A stretch of DNA of 22,376 nucleotides, taken from Chitinophagales bacterium. Lineage in GTDB: Bacteria > Bacteroidota > Bacteroidia > Chitinophagales > Saprospiraceae. Positions 1-8,196 of the stretch are shown here, one piece after another. Position 1 is the first letter of the stretch. Each line of letters begins with the position of its first letter. The notes beneath the pieces are model-generated. The model ran no database searches, had not been told where the DNA came from, and saw nothing but the letters and a program-made list of their open reading frames with translations. A program made the position numbers and the translations under genes. The DNA lies in NCBI GenBank assembly GCA_013297575.1, contig JAAFHO010000014.1, forward strand, positions 1-22,376, written 5' to 3'.

Positions 1-1334
1 TGGCCAGTAGTTGTTTTGATCACAATGCCTTCTAAAATCTCATCATTTCCATTAAATATGCCATCGAGGTCTTTATCCAAAAAAACATAACCATACGCTG
101 GCCCTTTTTGAGGTGTCAAAGCAAAATTATAACTGGGCAAATTGCCATTGCTATAAGCATGTACAGTAGGATTTACAGATACCGCAAAATTGGGCAATTG
201 AGGTAAAGAGATAACAGCACTTGAGTTCAAAGAAGTAAACTGGTATATTCCCTCATTGTTTGTCACTGCTGAGGCTCCAAAAGTGGCCACTACATTTTGA
301 CCAACTGCTGGTATATCATAATCGACATTATAAATGCCATTACCATTGATATCCCAATATACGCGCCCACTTGGTCGCGGTTTTACACTTACGCTTTGAG
401 AAATTATACTATCGCAACCTAGCCAAGAGGTACGTGTTGTTTGAAAAAGACCTCCTGGTGGCGTAAAAATTTGAATTTCACTTTGCCACAAGTAGGGTAA
501 TTGATCCGTATAAATAGTAAGTGGCGGCAAATAAGTAGGCGGAAGCGGAGCCACCGTAACATTTTTGGATACGGTAGTCGTAGTAGCGCCGCAGGTACTG
601 AGTGCTTTGGCGGTCACTTGCCCACCAGCCTGTCCAAAGTTGACCGATACTGTATTACCAGCAGGCGCATCTACTATGATCTGGTTATTGCCAGTTCCGT
701 TAATAGAGCAGCCCGGAGGAGCCGTCCACATATATTTTAAAGCATTGGCAACGGAGGGGACACTATAGGCCGTTGTAGCATAAGGGCAGACTTGCGCTTT
801 ACCCGAAACAGCCCCAATAGTACCCAATGCTGGTGGCAATACTACACCCTGTGCACTAGTAATTTGAAAACTACACTCGTCACCATCATACCCATCGACC
901 AAGAGGTAATACGTTTGACCTACCACGACTGTTGCCGTAAGCGAAATAGGGCTGCTACCGCCGCCAGCAAATCCGATATTACACGCAATGGCCTCATTGG
1001 TGCAATTGGGCAAAATGGCCACTTGAATGCCGTTGTTGTTGGCACAATTAGAAGGAGCAACTTCAAAACTAGCAGTAGTTGAACTAGCGACAAAAGCGAG
1101 CCAAGCACTATTGTTTTCGATCAATGCTCCGCCACAAAATAAGTCGGCACCTGAATAACCGGCAGTTGTCCCTTGAAAACCATTTATGGCACAACCTATG
1201 CAAGCACTTGCACATTCATCCGCAGCGAATTCGGATATACTATTACAAGTATTTTGACTACTTAAATGACTAAAACTAAGTAAAAGTACTAGGGTAGTTA
1301 GGTTAAACAGTAAGATTATTTTTAATAAATTCAT
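1..1334 (-). CDS. Large secreted adhesin-like protein with PKD-like and SdrD-B-like domains (N-terminal part, truncated by window edge)
   Basis: One uninterrupted reading frame runs from ATG at 1334 to the left edge, giving 444 residues and no stop. Residues 1-26 form a signal peptide (hydrophobic core IILLFNLTTLVLLLSF). Residues 27-165 are a Cys-rich N-terminal domain of a kind I recall from Bacteroidota surface proteins (NNSAWLAFVASS...PSNCANN). Residues 170-262 look like a PKD-type beta-sandwich. From about 323 there are SdrD-B-like modules with Ca-binding-looking DxNxxG and DKDLDG motifs (VYWDINGNG, VFLDKDLDG). It is probably exported and surface-attached, with a T9SS sorting domain expected beyond the window; that domain is not visible. 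The frame is well supported by continuous length and domain pattern. An exact TAnnTTTG box lies 66 bp upstream of the start. The exact ligand is unknown. Confidence 0.85.
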   Translation of the reverse strand, partial: MNLLKIILLFNLTTLVLLLSFSHLSSQNTCNSISEFAADECASACIGCAINGFQGTTAGYSGADLFCGGALIENNSAWLAFVASSTTASFEVAPSNCANNNGIQVAILPNCTNEAIACNIGFAGGGSSPISLTATVVVGQTYYLLVDGYDGDECSFQITSAQGVVLPPALGTIGAVSGKAQVCPYATTAYSVPSVANALKYMWTAPPGCSINGTGNNQIIVDAPAGNTVSVNFGQAGGQVTAKALSTCGATTTTVSKNVTVAPLPPTYLPPLTIYTDQLPYLWQSEIQIFTPPGGLFQTTRTSWLGCDSIISQSVSVKPRPSGRVYWDINGNGIYNVDYDIPAVGQNVVATFGASAVTNNEGIYQFTSLNSSAVISLPQLPNFAVSVNPTVHAYSNGNLPSYNFALTPQKGPAYGYVFLDKDLDGIFNGNDEILEGIVIKTTTG

Positions 1335-1400
1335 AAAAAAGGAGTATCTAATAGTTTTAGAAAATTAGTAGATACATGCCCTCAAAAAAACGATGCTTTA

Positions 1401-1408
1401 CAAAGATA
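1401..1408 (-). promoter_or_regulatory. Candidate -7 box (TATCTTTG) for the adhesin-like gene
   Basis: The minus strand reads TATCTTTG, an exact match to the Bacteroidota -7 consensus TAnnTTTG, between the HD gene stop and the adhesin start at 1334. This predicts a leader of about 60 nt. The leader contains a perfect 7-bp inverted repeat, 1344-1350 against 1369-1375 (GTATCTA/TAGATAC). No TTG lies at the usual 17-21 nt spacing, so the call rests on the -7 box alone. Confidence 0.4.
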
Positions 1409-1421
1409 AGATTTTACGAAT

Positions 1422-2009
1422 TTAATACGTTGCAACCAAGGACTCCAGTTCTTTAAGATATGCTTGCTTAACCGGTTCGCGTAATTTTTGATTAGTCTTG
1501 GTATGGAATCGGTGGGCGGAGAGAAAACCAACTTGTAACTTATTCCAAGTTTGTTCGTCACCAATAAGGTTGTACAAAGACAATTCTTGAAACAAGGAAG
1601 AGCCTATTTTATGAAAATCTGTACGGCCGAGGTAATCGAGATCAGCATCGCAGATAATTTGTTCGGGAAGGGTTGTTGGGGACTGTGGAATTTTTGTGGC
1701 CATAATCATGCCGCAAATCAATTCAATTTGTTCTGGGGTGTAGTCAAATTCGGGAAGAATGCTCTTTGCAAGTAAGCAGCCTTGGTGTTCGTGACCCGCG
1801 TGTTGGTTTTTGACAAATCCCGCATCGTGGAGTAGTGCAGCGGTTTTGATCAATTGCACCATTTCGCCCTTAATCCCCTCTGTAACACATAGTGCTGAGG
1901 CGGTACGATGGACATCCAAAGTATGATGAAACCCATGATAGGTTAAACCATCTGGAAGTTCAGCGCGGAGCTTGTTTAAGATGAAATTTTTAGCGGTACG
2001 ATACCTCAT
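1422..2009 (-). CDS. HD-domain metal-dependent phosphohydrolase
   Basis: This is a 195-residue cytoplasmic protein with the metal ligands of the HD superfamily: a histidine cluster at H25/H28/H29, the HD doublet H61-D62 in AALLHDAGF, a GHEHQG segment at H73/H75, and a distal aspartate motif DADLDYLGR at D121-D125. The family comprises predicted hydrolases of nucleotides or other phosphoesters; the substrate cannot be told from sequence. It has no signal peptide or membrane segment. Its length is typical of stand-alone HD proteins. The ATG at 2009 is the first in frame. It is transcribed divergently from the DUF937-like gene and lies 87 bp upstream of the adhesin-like gene on the same strand; a separate promoter box in that gap argues against strict co-transcription. 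Confidence 0.88.
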   Translation of the reverse strand: MRYRTAKNFILNKLRAELPDGLTYHGFHHTLDVHRTASALCVTEGIKGEMVQLIKTAALLHDAGFVKNQHAGHEHQGCLLAKSILPEFDYTPEQIELICGMIMATKIPQSPTTLPEQIICDADLDYLGRTDFHKIGSSLFQELSLYNLIGDEQTWNKLQVGFLSAHRFHTKTNQKLREPVKQAYLKELESLVATY

Positions 2010-2157
2010 AACCTGCGTTGGGACAGAAAAAACAATGATTTTTAGTTAAAACTGTCCAAATTAAAAAAAACTTTTGAAATTTGCAGCAAAAATCGGTGCA
2101 ATATTCCCGTTTTTTTTCCAATTATGCCACTTTTTATTACAAAATAAATTTTTAAAC

Positions 2158-2793
2158 ATGAATTTAATGGAAATTCTCCAGGGACAAGTCTCTGATGAGA
2201 TGCTCGGACAACTCAGCCAGCACATTGGTGCCGAGCCAGCACAAACTGCTGCTGCCACACAAGGTATCTTCGCTACGTTACTCGGAGGGCTCGCCAATAA
2301 CGCATCATCTGAAAACGGATTATCCGCTTTAAGTTCTGCTTTGGACAAAAACCACGATGGTTCTATGCTCGATGATTTGATGGGTATGGTAGGTGGCATG
2401 ATGAGCGGCCAGGCACAACAAAGTGGCTCAACGAATGGCTTAGGAATGCTTGGCCACATTCTTGGTGATCGCCAGGAAGCAGCAGCAGAACAGATTGGTC
2501 AGTCCTCTGGTTTGAACGTAGGCCAAATTATGAAATTGATGCCAATCCTCGCACCAATCGTGATGGGTGTATTGGGTCGTGCTAAAAGCCAAGGTAATCT
2601 TGGTTTGGGCGACCTTGCGGGCGTGCTTATGGGCGGTGCTCAACAAGCACAACAACAAGGCGGCATGGGCGATTTATTGGGCTCTATTTTAGGTTCAGTA
2701 CTAGGTGGTGGCCAACCACAAGCATCTGCTCCACAGGGCGGCGGCGGCGATTTGTTGTCGAGCGTATTGGGTGGTATTTTTGGTAAAAAATAG
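2158..2793 (+). CDS. Glycine-rich DUF937/YidB-like protein
   Basis: This 211-residue protein starts MNLMEILQGQVSDEMLGQLSQHIG and fits the DUF937/YidB-like family: N-terminal helices followed by alternating Gly-rich and hydrophobic helices (GLGMLGHILG, IMKLMPILAPIVMGVLG, GDLAGVLMGG, GDLLGSILGSVLGGG, GDLLSSVLGGIFGKK). No function is established for the family that I can name with confidence. The frame is open back to 2074, but residues from that start (FFFQLCHFLLQ) do not resemble the family. The ATG at 2158, followed directly by the conserved N-terminus, is the better start. The C-terminal half repeats a GDLLxSxLGxxxGG unit separated by Gln-rich linkers. A strong terminator follows at 2817. 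The domain call is from recognition of the pattern, not a search. Confidence 0.82.
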   Translation: MNLMEILQGQVSDEMLGQLSQHIGAEPAQTAAATQGIFATLLGGLANNASSENGLSALSSALDKNHDGSMLDDLMGMVGGMMSGQAQQSGSTNGLGMLGHILGDRQEAAAEQIGQSSGLNVGQIMKLMPILAPIVMGVLGRAKSQGNLGLGDLAGVLMGGAQQAQQQGGMGDLLGSILGSVLGGGQPQASAPQGGGGDLLSSVLGGIFGKK

Positions 2794-2816
2794 TACTTCC
2801 TAGGAATCATAAAAGG

Positions 2817-2855
2817 CGCGTATTTAAAGGGAGACTTTTAGGTACGCGTTTTTTT
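2817..2855 (+). terminator. Rho-independent terminator after the DUF937-like gene
   Basis: CGCGTA (2817-2822) pairs with TACGCG (2843-2848). An inner AAAG/CTTT pairing extends the stem, and seven T follow immediately (2849-2855). It lies 24 bp after the stop codon. Confidence 0.75.
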
Positions 2856-2907
2856 ATTGAAATAAATTCCTTTAAGTACTTATGTGCAAAGTTATTTATT
2901 TTCGTTT

Positions 2908-2915
2908 TATCTTTG
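2908..2915 (+). promoter_or_regulatory. Candidate -7 box (TATCTTTG) for the O-antigen ligase-like gene
   Basis: This is an exact match to TAnnTTTG, 39 bp before the TTG start at 2955 and just after the preceding terminator. Only a poor -33 candidate (TGTG at 2883-2886, spacer 21) is present. Confidence 0.4.
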
Positions 2916-2954
2916 ACACACTTTTTTAGAACACGCTCTAGTTTTGACTAACCC

Positions 2955-4181
2955 TTGAACCAAACCCGCTTATATATCGCCCTAGCCGCCCTGCTCCCTT
3001 GGTCGGTAGACATACACCTAATTGGCGGTATTCACCTCATTTTTCCGGCAGAAGTACTCATTGGTATTTTGGCAATAATGATGCTACGCGACCTATTGCT
3101 ACAAAAGATCACCATACCACATTGGACGCAACTTGATACGACTACTAAAATAGCGTGCGGCTTACTCATCGCTTATTTGTCGTGGGGCTGGGTCACGGCG
3201 ATAGGTTCAAGCCTTCCGTGGGTTTCGTTTAAATATATGGTGGTCAGTACTGCACACCTTGTGGTCTTTTTATTGCCTCCTCTACTTTGGCCTGATGTAT
3301 GGAAAAAATGTCTGCAATGTATGGTGCTATCAACCTGTGGATTAGTCGTTTACACCCTTTTTAGGCATGGCTACTTTTTTCACTTTCGCGATGACCAAGC
3401 CAACTTGGCACCAATGCCATTTTTGGATGACCATACCATATATGCGGCCTATTTAACGCTATTACTCTTTATCTCGGCCATACAGTTGCAAGCCAAATGG
3501 ATCGTACCAATATTGTTGGGAGTAGGATTACTTTTTTCAACTTGTCGGGGAGCCTGGGTGTCAATAATACTTGCATTTGGCGTATGTGGCATGTTTTGGG
3601 TTTGGTATCATAATAAATGGCTTTTTGTAGGCCTAACAATTCTTTTTATAGGGTTTACCGTTCTTTTTGAGCCAAAGATACAAGCCATTGTTACTCAAAA
3701 AATAAATACAGATGTATCACTTGGAGAGCGTATAAACCGATATAAATGTGCTACAAGAATGGCCAAAGTAGATCCAGTAATGGGTTTTGGCCCTGGAACA
3801 TTTGCTTTTCAATACCTTGCATTTCAACAACCTAGCGAGATGACACGGATTAGCCAAAAGGAAGTGTTACTTACCAAAGATCCTTCAAATTATGGGTATG
3901 GCGGTGGTGCGCATTCGGAATATTTACAGGCTATTTCAGAGATGGGTTGGCCCGGTTTAATGCTATTGCTTGCTTTGGTATTGCTTCCTCTATCCTATTT
4001 TAGGCCACAAGAACGGCACCATTGGTGGCTTATGGCTGCGTGGTGTAGTTTTTGGGTACATGCTATTTTGAATAATTTTTTACATGATCCACGAATTGCG
4101 GCTTTAGTATGGAGTACTTTTGGGTGGTTTATTAGTGACAATTCGCCGCCAGTTACGTCAAAAGTGGGTAGTTCATTGTGA
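2955..4181 (+). CDS. O-antigen ligase/polymerase family (Wzy_C) integral membrane protein
   Basis: This is a 408-residue polytopic inner-membrane protein with about ten hydrophobic segments. The Wzy_C/WaaL-type signature is present: TCRGAW (R198) at the start of the core, the RINRY segment (R259/R262), GFGPGTF at 277-283, and the periplasmic-loop histidine in GGAHSEYLQ (H320) followed by EMGWPG. Family members join or polymerise undecaprenyl-linked glycans on the periplasmic face. Whether this one ligates O-antigen, polymerises capsule or modifies protein glycans is not decidable here. The start is TTG at 2955: an in-frame TAA lies two codons upstream (2949-2951), and the first ATG is codon 42, inside the second membrane segment. 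No glycosyltransferases are adjacent, so it is not visibly part of a polysaccharide cluster. Confidence 0.87.
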   Translation: MNQTRLYIALAALLPWSVDIHLIGGIHLIFPAEVLIGILAIMMLRDLLLQKITIPHWTQLDTTTKIACGLLIAYLSWGWVTAIGSSLPWVSFKYMVVSTAHLVVFLLPPLLWPDVWKKCLQCMVLSTCGLVVYTLFRHGYFFHFRDDQANLAPMPFLDDHTIYAAYLTLLLFISAIQLQAKWIVPILLGVGLLFSTCRGAWVSIILAFGVCGMFWVWYHNKWLFVGLTILFIGFTVLFEPKIQAIVTQKINTDVSLGERINRYKCATRMAKVDPVMGFGPGTFAFQYLAFQQPSEMTRISQKEVLLTKDPSNYGYGGGAHSEYLQAISEMGWPGLMLLLALVLLPLSYFRPQERHHWWLMAAWCSFWVHAILNNFLHDPRIAALVWSTFGWFISDNSPPVTSKVGSSL

Positions 4182-4616
4182 GGATTAATTGTGATTAAAA
4201 TAATAATTATTTTTATTGTTAAGCATTGATAATCAACAACTTAAATTGTTTTTTATATTATCTTTTGAGGAATCAATCAAATTAAGTAACAAATAATAAA
4301 TAATGGTATAGTTTTTGTAGTTTTTAAGTGTATAAAAATTGATTATCTTTTTTTTGTTAAAATAGATAATTGATTACCTTTTTATCAATAATCACCTTTA
4401 ACTTTGTCACATCAATTACGCCCCCCATATTGTTTTATCTTATTTACTCCCTCCTTTTGGTTGCCCTCCCTACGATGGTTGTCAAGAGGTAAATCTGTTA
4501 GTGCCTTTTATATTTATAATTTGCGTAGTAGCAGTTACTTCTTTCCATCTACAAAAGCAATGTTAATCCCTTCATAACTCATTTATTTCCGATTACACAC
4601 AAATTAGCGCTCTCCC
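4182..4616 (+). other. AT-rich 435-bp intergenic region, leader of the SprB-repeat gene
   Basis: I find no plausible gene on either strand. It begins with AT-rich sequence containing a weak hairpin (AACAA 4235-4239 / TTGTT 4246-4250, then T-rich) that might terminate the ligase transcript. From about 4420 the base composition becomes pyrimidine-rich. An exact TAnnTTTG box (TAACTTTG) lies at 4399-4406; if used, the leader of the SprB-repeat gene would be about 205 nt. Confidence 0.5.
4399..4406 (+). promoter_or_regulatory. Candidate -7 box (TAACTTTG) for the SprB-repeat gene
   Basis: This is an exact TAnnTTTG match on the sense strand, about 210 bp before the start codon. No TTG lies at the expected spacing; the nearest upstream TTG (4370-4372) is 26 nt away. 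The long leader makes this less certain than the other boxes. Confidence 0.3.
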
Positions 4617-7600
4617 ATGGGACGATTATTTACACAAATCACAAATCAACTTAGTATGCTGCTCGCGACAGTTATACTACTGGCCGCCACTAGTGCGAAT
4701 GCCCAAATTACAGTTTCCGCGACGAGTACCAATATTAGTTGTGCAGGTTCCAATAACGGTTCCGCAGCAGCAGTAGCCTCAGGCGGTTGGGCTCCTTACA
4801 CTTATTTATGGAGTAATGGTGCTACAAGTGCCAACATCAGTGGTTTGGCACCAGGTACTTATACCGTAACTGTTACAGATATTGATCTGGCATTTGGTAC
4901 GGCATCTGTTGTCATTACATCTGTACCATCTGTTGGTGTAACAACTTTTAGTTCTAGCCAAATTTGCTCCATTGTCCCGGATGGCACTGCAACAGCTGTA
5001 CCTTTTGGCGGTGTCCCACCTTACACGTATCAGTGGAGTAATGGTGGCACAACAGCGCTGATCACAGGATTAGCATCGGGTACTTACACCGTAACCGTGC
5101 GTGACCAAAACAACTGTACCGCAGTAGGAAGTGTTAATGTCCTTATTTTTGGTAACGAAGGTATTTGGATTGGAGACATGATCACCAATGTCTCTTGCTT
5201 TGGTGCCAATAATGGTATGGCTACGGCAATGCCAATGTCGGGTACTGCTCCTTACAGTTATTTATGGAGCAATGGTGCCACTACGATGAAAATCACAGGT
5301 CTTACACCGGGTAGTTACACTGTAACAGTGACGGATGCAAACGCTTGTTCTGGCTCGCATTTGTTTATCATTACACAACCAACTGATTTGACCGTTACCC
5401 AAAATGCAACTGCTGCATTGTGTACGAACAATGGCACAGCAACCGTAACGCCAAGCGGTGGTACTCCGCCATACGCCATTATATGGAGTAATGGTCAAAC
5501 GAGTTTTACCATTAACAACCTTGCACCAGGTAATCATTCTGCAACGGTAACCGATGCCAATGGTTGTACCGAAGGTGCTACCATAACCGTTACAGGATCT
5601 GGTACTGGTCTTACGATACAAGGCTCAGTTCAAGTACCCGCAGGCTGTAATATCGGTGGATCTGCAACAGTAGCAGTCACCAATAATGCAGGGCCATTTA
5701 CCTACCTTTGGAGTAATGGCCAAACTACTGCTGTAGCAACCAACCTTCCTGTGGGCAATAGCTCAGTCACAGTGACTGCTGTACCTTCAGGTTGTGTGGG
5801 AACAGCTTCGATCAATATCCCACAAGCCACGCCCATCATCACAACTATTGTTGCTACTACTAATGCTACTTGTGCATCCGGTGGTACTGCTACTGTAAGT
5901 GCTTCTGGTGGCGTTGCTCCTTATACTTATAAATGGTCGAATAACCAAACTACTGCTACGGCAACTAATCTTGCAGCAGGCACACATACCGTAACCGTAA
6001 CAGATGCTACGGGTTGCATAAAAATAACGAATGCAACTGTTGGTCAGTCACAAGGCCCAACCGTAACAGCACAAGTTACCGTAAACGCGACTTGTATCAC
6101 AGGTGCAACGGCTACTGCCACTGCAACTGGTGGTGTAGGCCCATATACTTATCTTTGGTCAAATGGCCAAACTACTGCTACTGCAACGAATCTCGCAGCA
6201 GGTACACGTACTGTTACAGTGACGGATGCTAATGGCTGTCCCGCTTCAGCAAGCGTAAACGTAGTAGTTCCAAATGCACCAACCGCTACTGTTGCGATCA
6301 ATAGTAATGCTAGTTGTACTACTGGCGGATCTGCTACGGTAACGGCTACTGGTGGCACTGCTCCTTTTACTTACAAATGGAGTACTAATGCTACAACTGC
6401 TACTATCACTAACATACCAGCAGGTACTTACACCGTAACTGTTACTGCCGCAAACGGCTGTACGGCTACAGCCACTACTGTTTTAGTACCCGCTGCCAAT
6501 CCAACTGTTGTTATCTCTGCCTCTTCTGCGGCCAATTGCTCTCAACCGGGTAGCGCAACCGCTGCTGCTTCTGGTGCGACTGGACCTTATACCTATAAGT
6601 GGAGTAATGGTGAATTGACTGCCACTGCTGTTAATCTTACTGGTGGTGCATATACCGTAACGGCTACTGCTGCAAACGGTTGTACGGCTACTGCTACGGT
6701 TACAATCGCTCAAACTAATAATGGTATCACTGTTGGTGATTTTGTGTGGTATGATAACGACCAAGATGGCTTGCAAGCACCCGCTGAATTGACTGCTGGC
6801 GTAAATGGTGTAACCGTAATGTTGTTGACGGCTGGCCCAGATGGTTTCTTCGGTACTTCCGATGACGTAACCAAGCAAACCACCACTACAAATGCTGCTG
6901 GCTTCTATCAATTTAGTTGTGTTACACCAGGTACTTATGTAGTGATGTTCAGTGGCATTCCAACAGGCTACGAATTTACACAAAAAGATGCTGCTGTAAA
7001 CGATTGTAAAGATAGCGATGCAGGCGTAAACGGCAAAACTGTTCCATTTACAGTAGTTGCTGGTCAAGCCAATATCGTTTGTATCGACGCTGGTATCCAT
7101 ATCGTTTGCGTAAATGTAACTTATCCTGGTTCTATCTGCTGCGATCAAACGATTTGCGCAGGTGATGTACCAGCATTAATATTTGAGAATGCACCAGCAA
7201 CAGGTGGTTCTGGTGCTTTGCAATACCTATGGATGGAATATATTCAGGTAGGCCCATCACCTCCACAATGGTATGGTATTCCTGGTGCTAACGGAGTAAA
7301 CTACCAGCCTGGCCCATTGACAAAAACGTCTTATTTCATGCGTTGTGTACGTCGTGCAGGTTGTGCTAACTTTATTGAGACTAATATCGTGACCATCACG
7401 GTAATTCCACAAGGTGGCCCTGGTTGTGGCGGTTTCTCTGGTTCAATTATCCTAAGTGCAAGTGGTAACAACTCATCAGTTGGGATCAAATGGGCTACTT
7501 TTGCTGAAATTGAAGACTATACATATACAGTACAGCACTCTATGAATACAACTGATTGGACAGATATTGCTACAATTACGGGCAAAAAAGACCAGTCAGG

Positions 7601-7982
7601 CACCAATAATTACGAGGCTGTTGACCAAACGCCTGCTAGCGGCATGAATTTCTACCGCATCAAGCGTAATAGCGCAACAGGTGGCTCGTTAATTTCAGAG
7701 ATGGCCAATATCGAATTGTCAGTTTACGGCGCAGATGCTATTTCTGTTTACCCAAATCCTTTCAAATCAGCATTATACGTAAAGAATATTGCAAAATTTG
7801 ATGGCGATGTTTTGGTGAGTCTTACAACTACCAGCGGTACTTTAATTACTTCATTGGTTATTCCAAAAGGTGCAACTGAGATCAAAGATCTTGGTGTAGA
7901 AAACTTACCAGCAGGTATGTATTTCGCACGTATCCGTTTCGGAAATGGCGATGTGAAAGTAGTGAAGGTGACGAAAATATAG
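4617..7982 (+). CDS. SprB-repeat surface protein with SdrD-B-like domain and T9SS C-terminal sorting domain
   Basis: This 1121-residue secreted protein has a signal peptide at 1-29 ending ATSANA-Q. Residues 30 to about 700 hold nine SprB-type repeats of about 74 residues, each with the pattern C...GG..PYTY.WSNG.TT..I..L..GTYTVTVTD..GC. Residues 703-828 form an SdrD-B-like module (VGDFVWYDNDQDG). A Cys-rich Ig-like stretch follows, then a beta-sandwich around 940-1035 (IKWATFAEIEDYTYTVQHS). The last 80 residues (1042-1121) are a type A T9SS sorting domain starting SVYPNPF and ending KVVKVTKI. It should cross the outer membrane by the type IX system and be anchored at or released from the surface. 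SprB proper is a much larger gliding adhesin; this smaller relative need not be a motility protein. Repeat 1 lacks the second Cys found in the others. No T9SS machinery gene is in the window. Confidence 0.93.
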   Translation: MGRLFTQITNQLSMLLATVILLAATSANAQITVSATSTNISCAGSNNGSAAAVASGGWAPYTYLWSNGATSANISGLAPGTYTVTVTDIDLAFGTASVVITSVPSVGVTTFSSSQICSIVPDGTATAVPFGGVPPYTYQWSNGGTTALITGLASGTYTVTVRDQNNCTAVGSVNVLIFGNEGIWIGDMITNVSCFGANNGMATAMPMSGTAPYSYLWSNGATTMKITGLTPGSYTVTVTDANACSGSHLFIITQPTDLTVTQNATAALCTNNGTATVTPSGGTPPYAIIWSNGQTSFTINNLAPGNHSATVTDANGCTEGATITVTGSGTGLTIQGSVQVPAGCNIGGSATVAVTNNAGPFTYLWSNGQTTAVATNLPVGNSSVTVTAVPSGCVGTASINIPQATPIITTIVATTNATCASGGTATVSASGGVAPYTYKWSNNQTTATATNLAAGTHTVTVTDATGCIKITNATVGQSQGPTVTAQVTVNATCITGATATATATGGVGPYTYLWSNGQTTATATNLAAGTRTVTVTDANGCPASASVNVVVPNAPTATVAINSNASCTTGGSATVTATGGTAPFTYKWSTNATTATITNIPAGTYTVTVTAANGCTATATTVLVPAANPTVVISASSAANCSQPGSATAAASGATGPYTYKWSNGELTATAVNLTGGAYTVTATAANGCTATATVTIAQTNNGITVGDFVWYDNDQDGLQAPAELTAGVNGVTVMLLTAGPDGFFGTSDDVTKQTTTTNAAGFYQFSCVTPGTYVVMFSGIPTGYEFTQKDAAVNDCKDSDAGVNGKTVPFTVVAGQANIVCIDAGIHIVCVNVTYPGSICCDQTICAGDVPALIFENAPATGGSGALQYLWMEYIQVGPSPPQWYGIPGANGVNYQPGPLTKTSYFMRCVRRAGCANFIETNIVTITVIPQGGPGCGGFSGSIILSASGNNSSVGIKWATFAEIEDYTYTVQHSMNTTDWTDIATITGKKDQSGTNNYEAVDQTPASGMNFYRIKRNSATGGSLISEMANIELSVYGADAISVYPNPFKSALYVKNIAKFDGDVLVSLTTTSGTLITSLVIPKGATEIKDLGVENLPAGMYFARIRFGNGDVKVVKVTKI

Positions 7983-7983
7983 T

Positions 7984-8157
7984 GCCTCGGTTACTTCGGC
8001 TTCGCTCAGTAACCGGGATCTTCGCTCAGTAACCGGGATCTTCGCTCAGTAACCGGGATCTTCGCCCAGTAACAGGGATCTTCGCCCACCAACTTAGCGA
8101 AGCCGAAGTACGGTTGCCGAGCGAAGCCGAAGTACGGTTGCCGAGCGAAGCCGAGGC
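7984..8157. repeat. Two opposed short tandem repeat arrays forming a large inverted structure
   Basis: The first array is the 20-bp unit TTCGCTCAGTAACCGGGATC, perfect at 8001-8020, 8021-8040 and 8041-8060, diverged at 8061-8080, with a fragment at 8081-8090. The second array is a 24-bp unit at 8096-8119 and 8120-8143 (identical), with a 14-bp partial at 8144-8157. The arrays are related in inverse orientation: TACTTCGGCTTCGCT at 7992-8006 is the exact reverse complement of 8096-8110 and of 8120-8134, and GCCTCGG at 7984-7990 of 8151-8157. It starts one base after the stop of the SprB-repeat gene and ends at its terminator. It resembles short REP-like repeats common in Bacteroidota genomes; the family is not confirmed. 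Confidence 0.9.
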
Positions 8158-8196
8158 AAAAGAGCCACTCTGATATTATTCGGGGTGGCTCTTTTT
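8158..8196 (+). terminator. Rho-independent terminator of the SprB-repeat gene
   Basis: AAAAGAGCCAC (8158-8168) pairs perfectly with GTGGCTCTTTT (8185-8195), with a 16-nt loop and a T-run (8192-8196). It lies 175 bp after the stop codon, so the transcript should include the repeat arrays. Confidence 0.85.

Noticed and set aside
501..1108. Several open frames of 60-96 codons on both strands
   Set aside because: They overlap the continuous adhesin-like frame on the minus strand, which has a signal peptide and recognisable domains. They are shadows.
2074..2157. Upstream extension of the DUF937-like protein
   Set aside because: The extra 28 residues are low-complexity and hydrophobic without a proper signal peptide, and the family-like N-terminus begins at the ATG at 2158.
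6483..7148. 221-codon open frame on the minus strand
   Set aside because: It lies entirely antisense to the SprB-repeat gene. Its composition is a Ser/Thr/Cys-rich shadow of the repeats and it has no domain pattern.
8001..8157. Possible CRISPR array
   Set aside because: Units of 20 and 24 bp are directly adjacent with no variable spacers, and no cas gene is nearby. These are tandem repeats.
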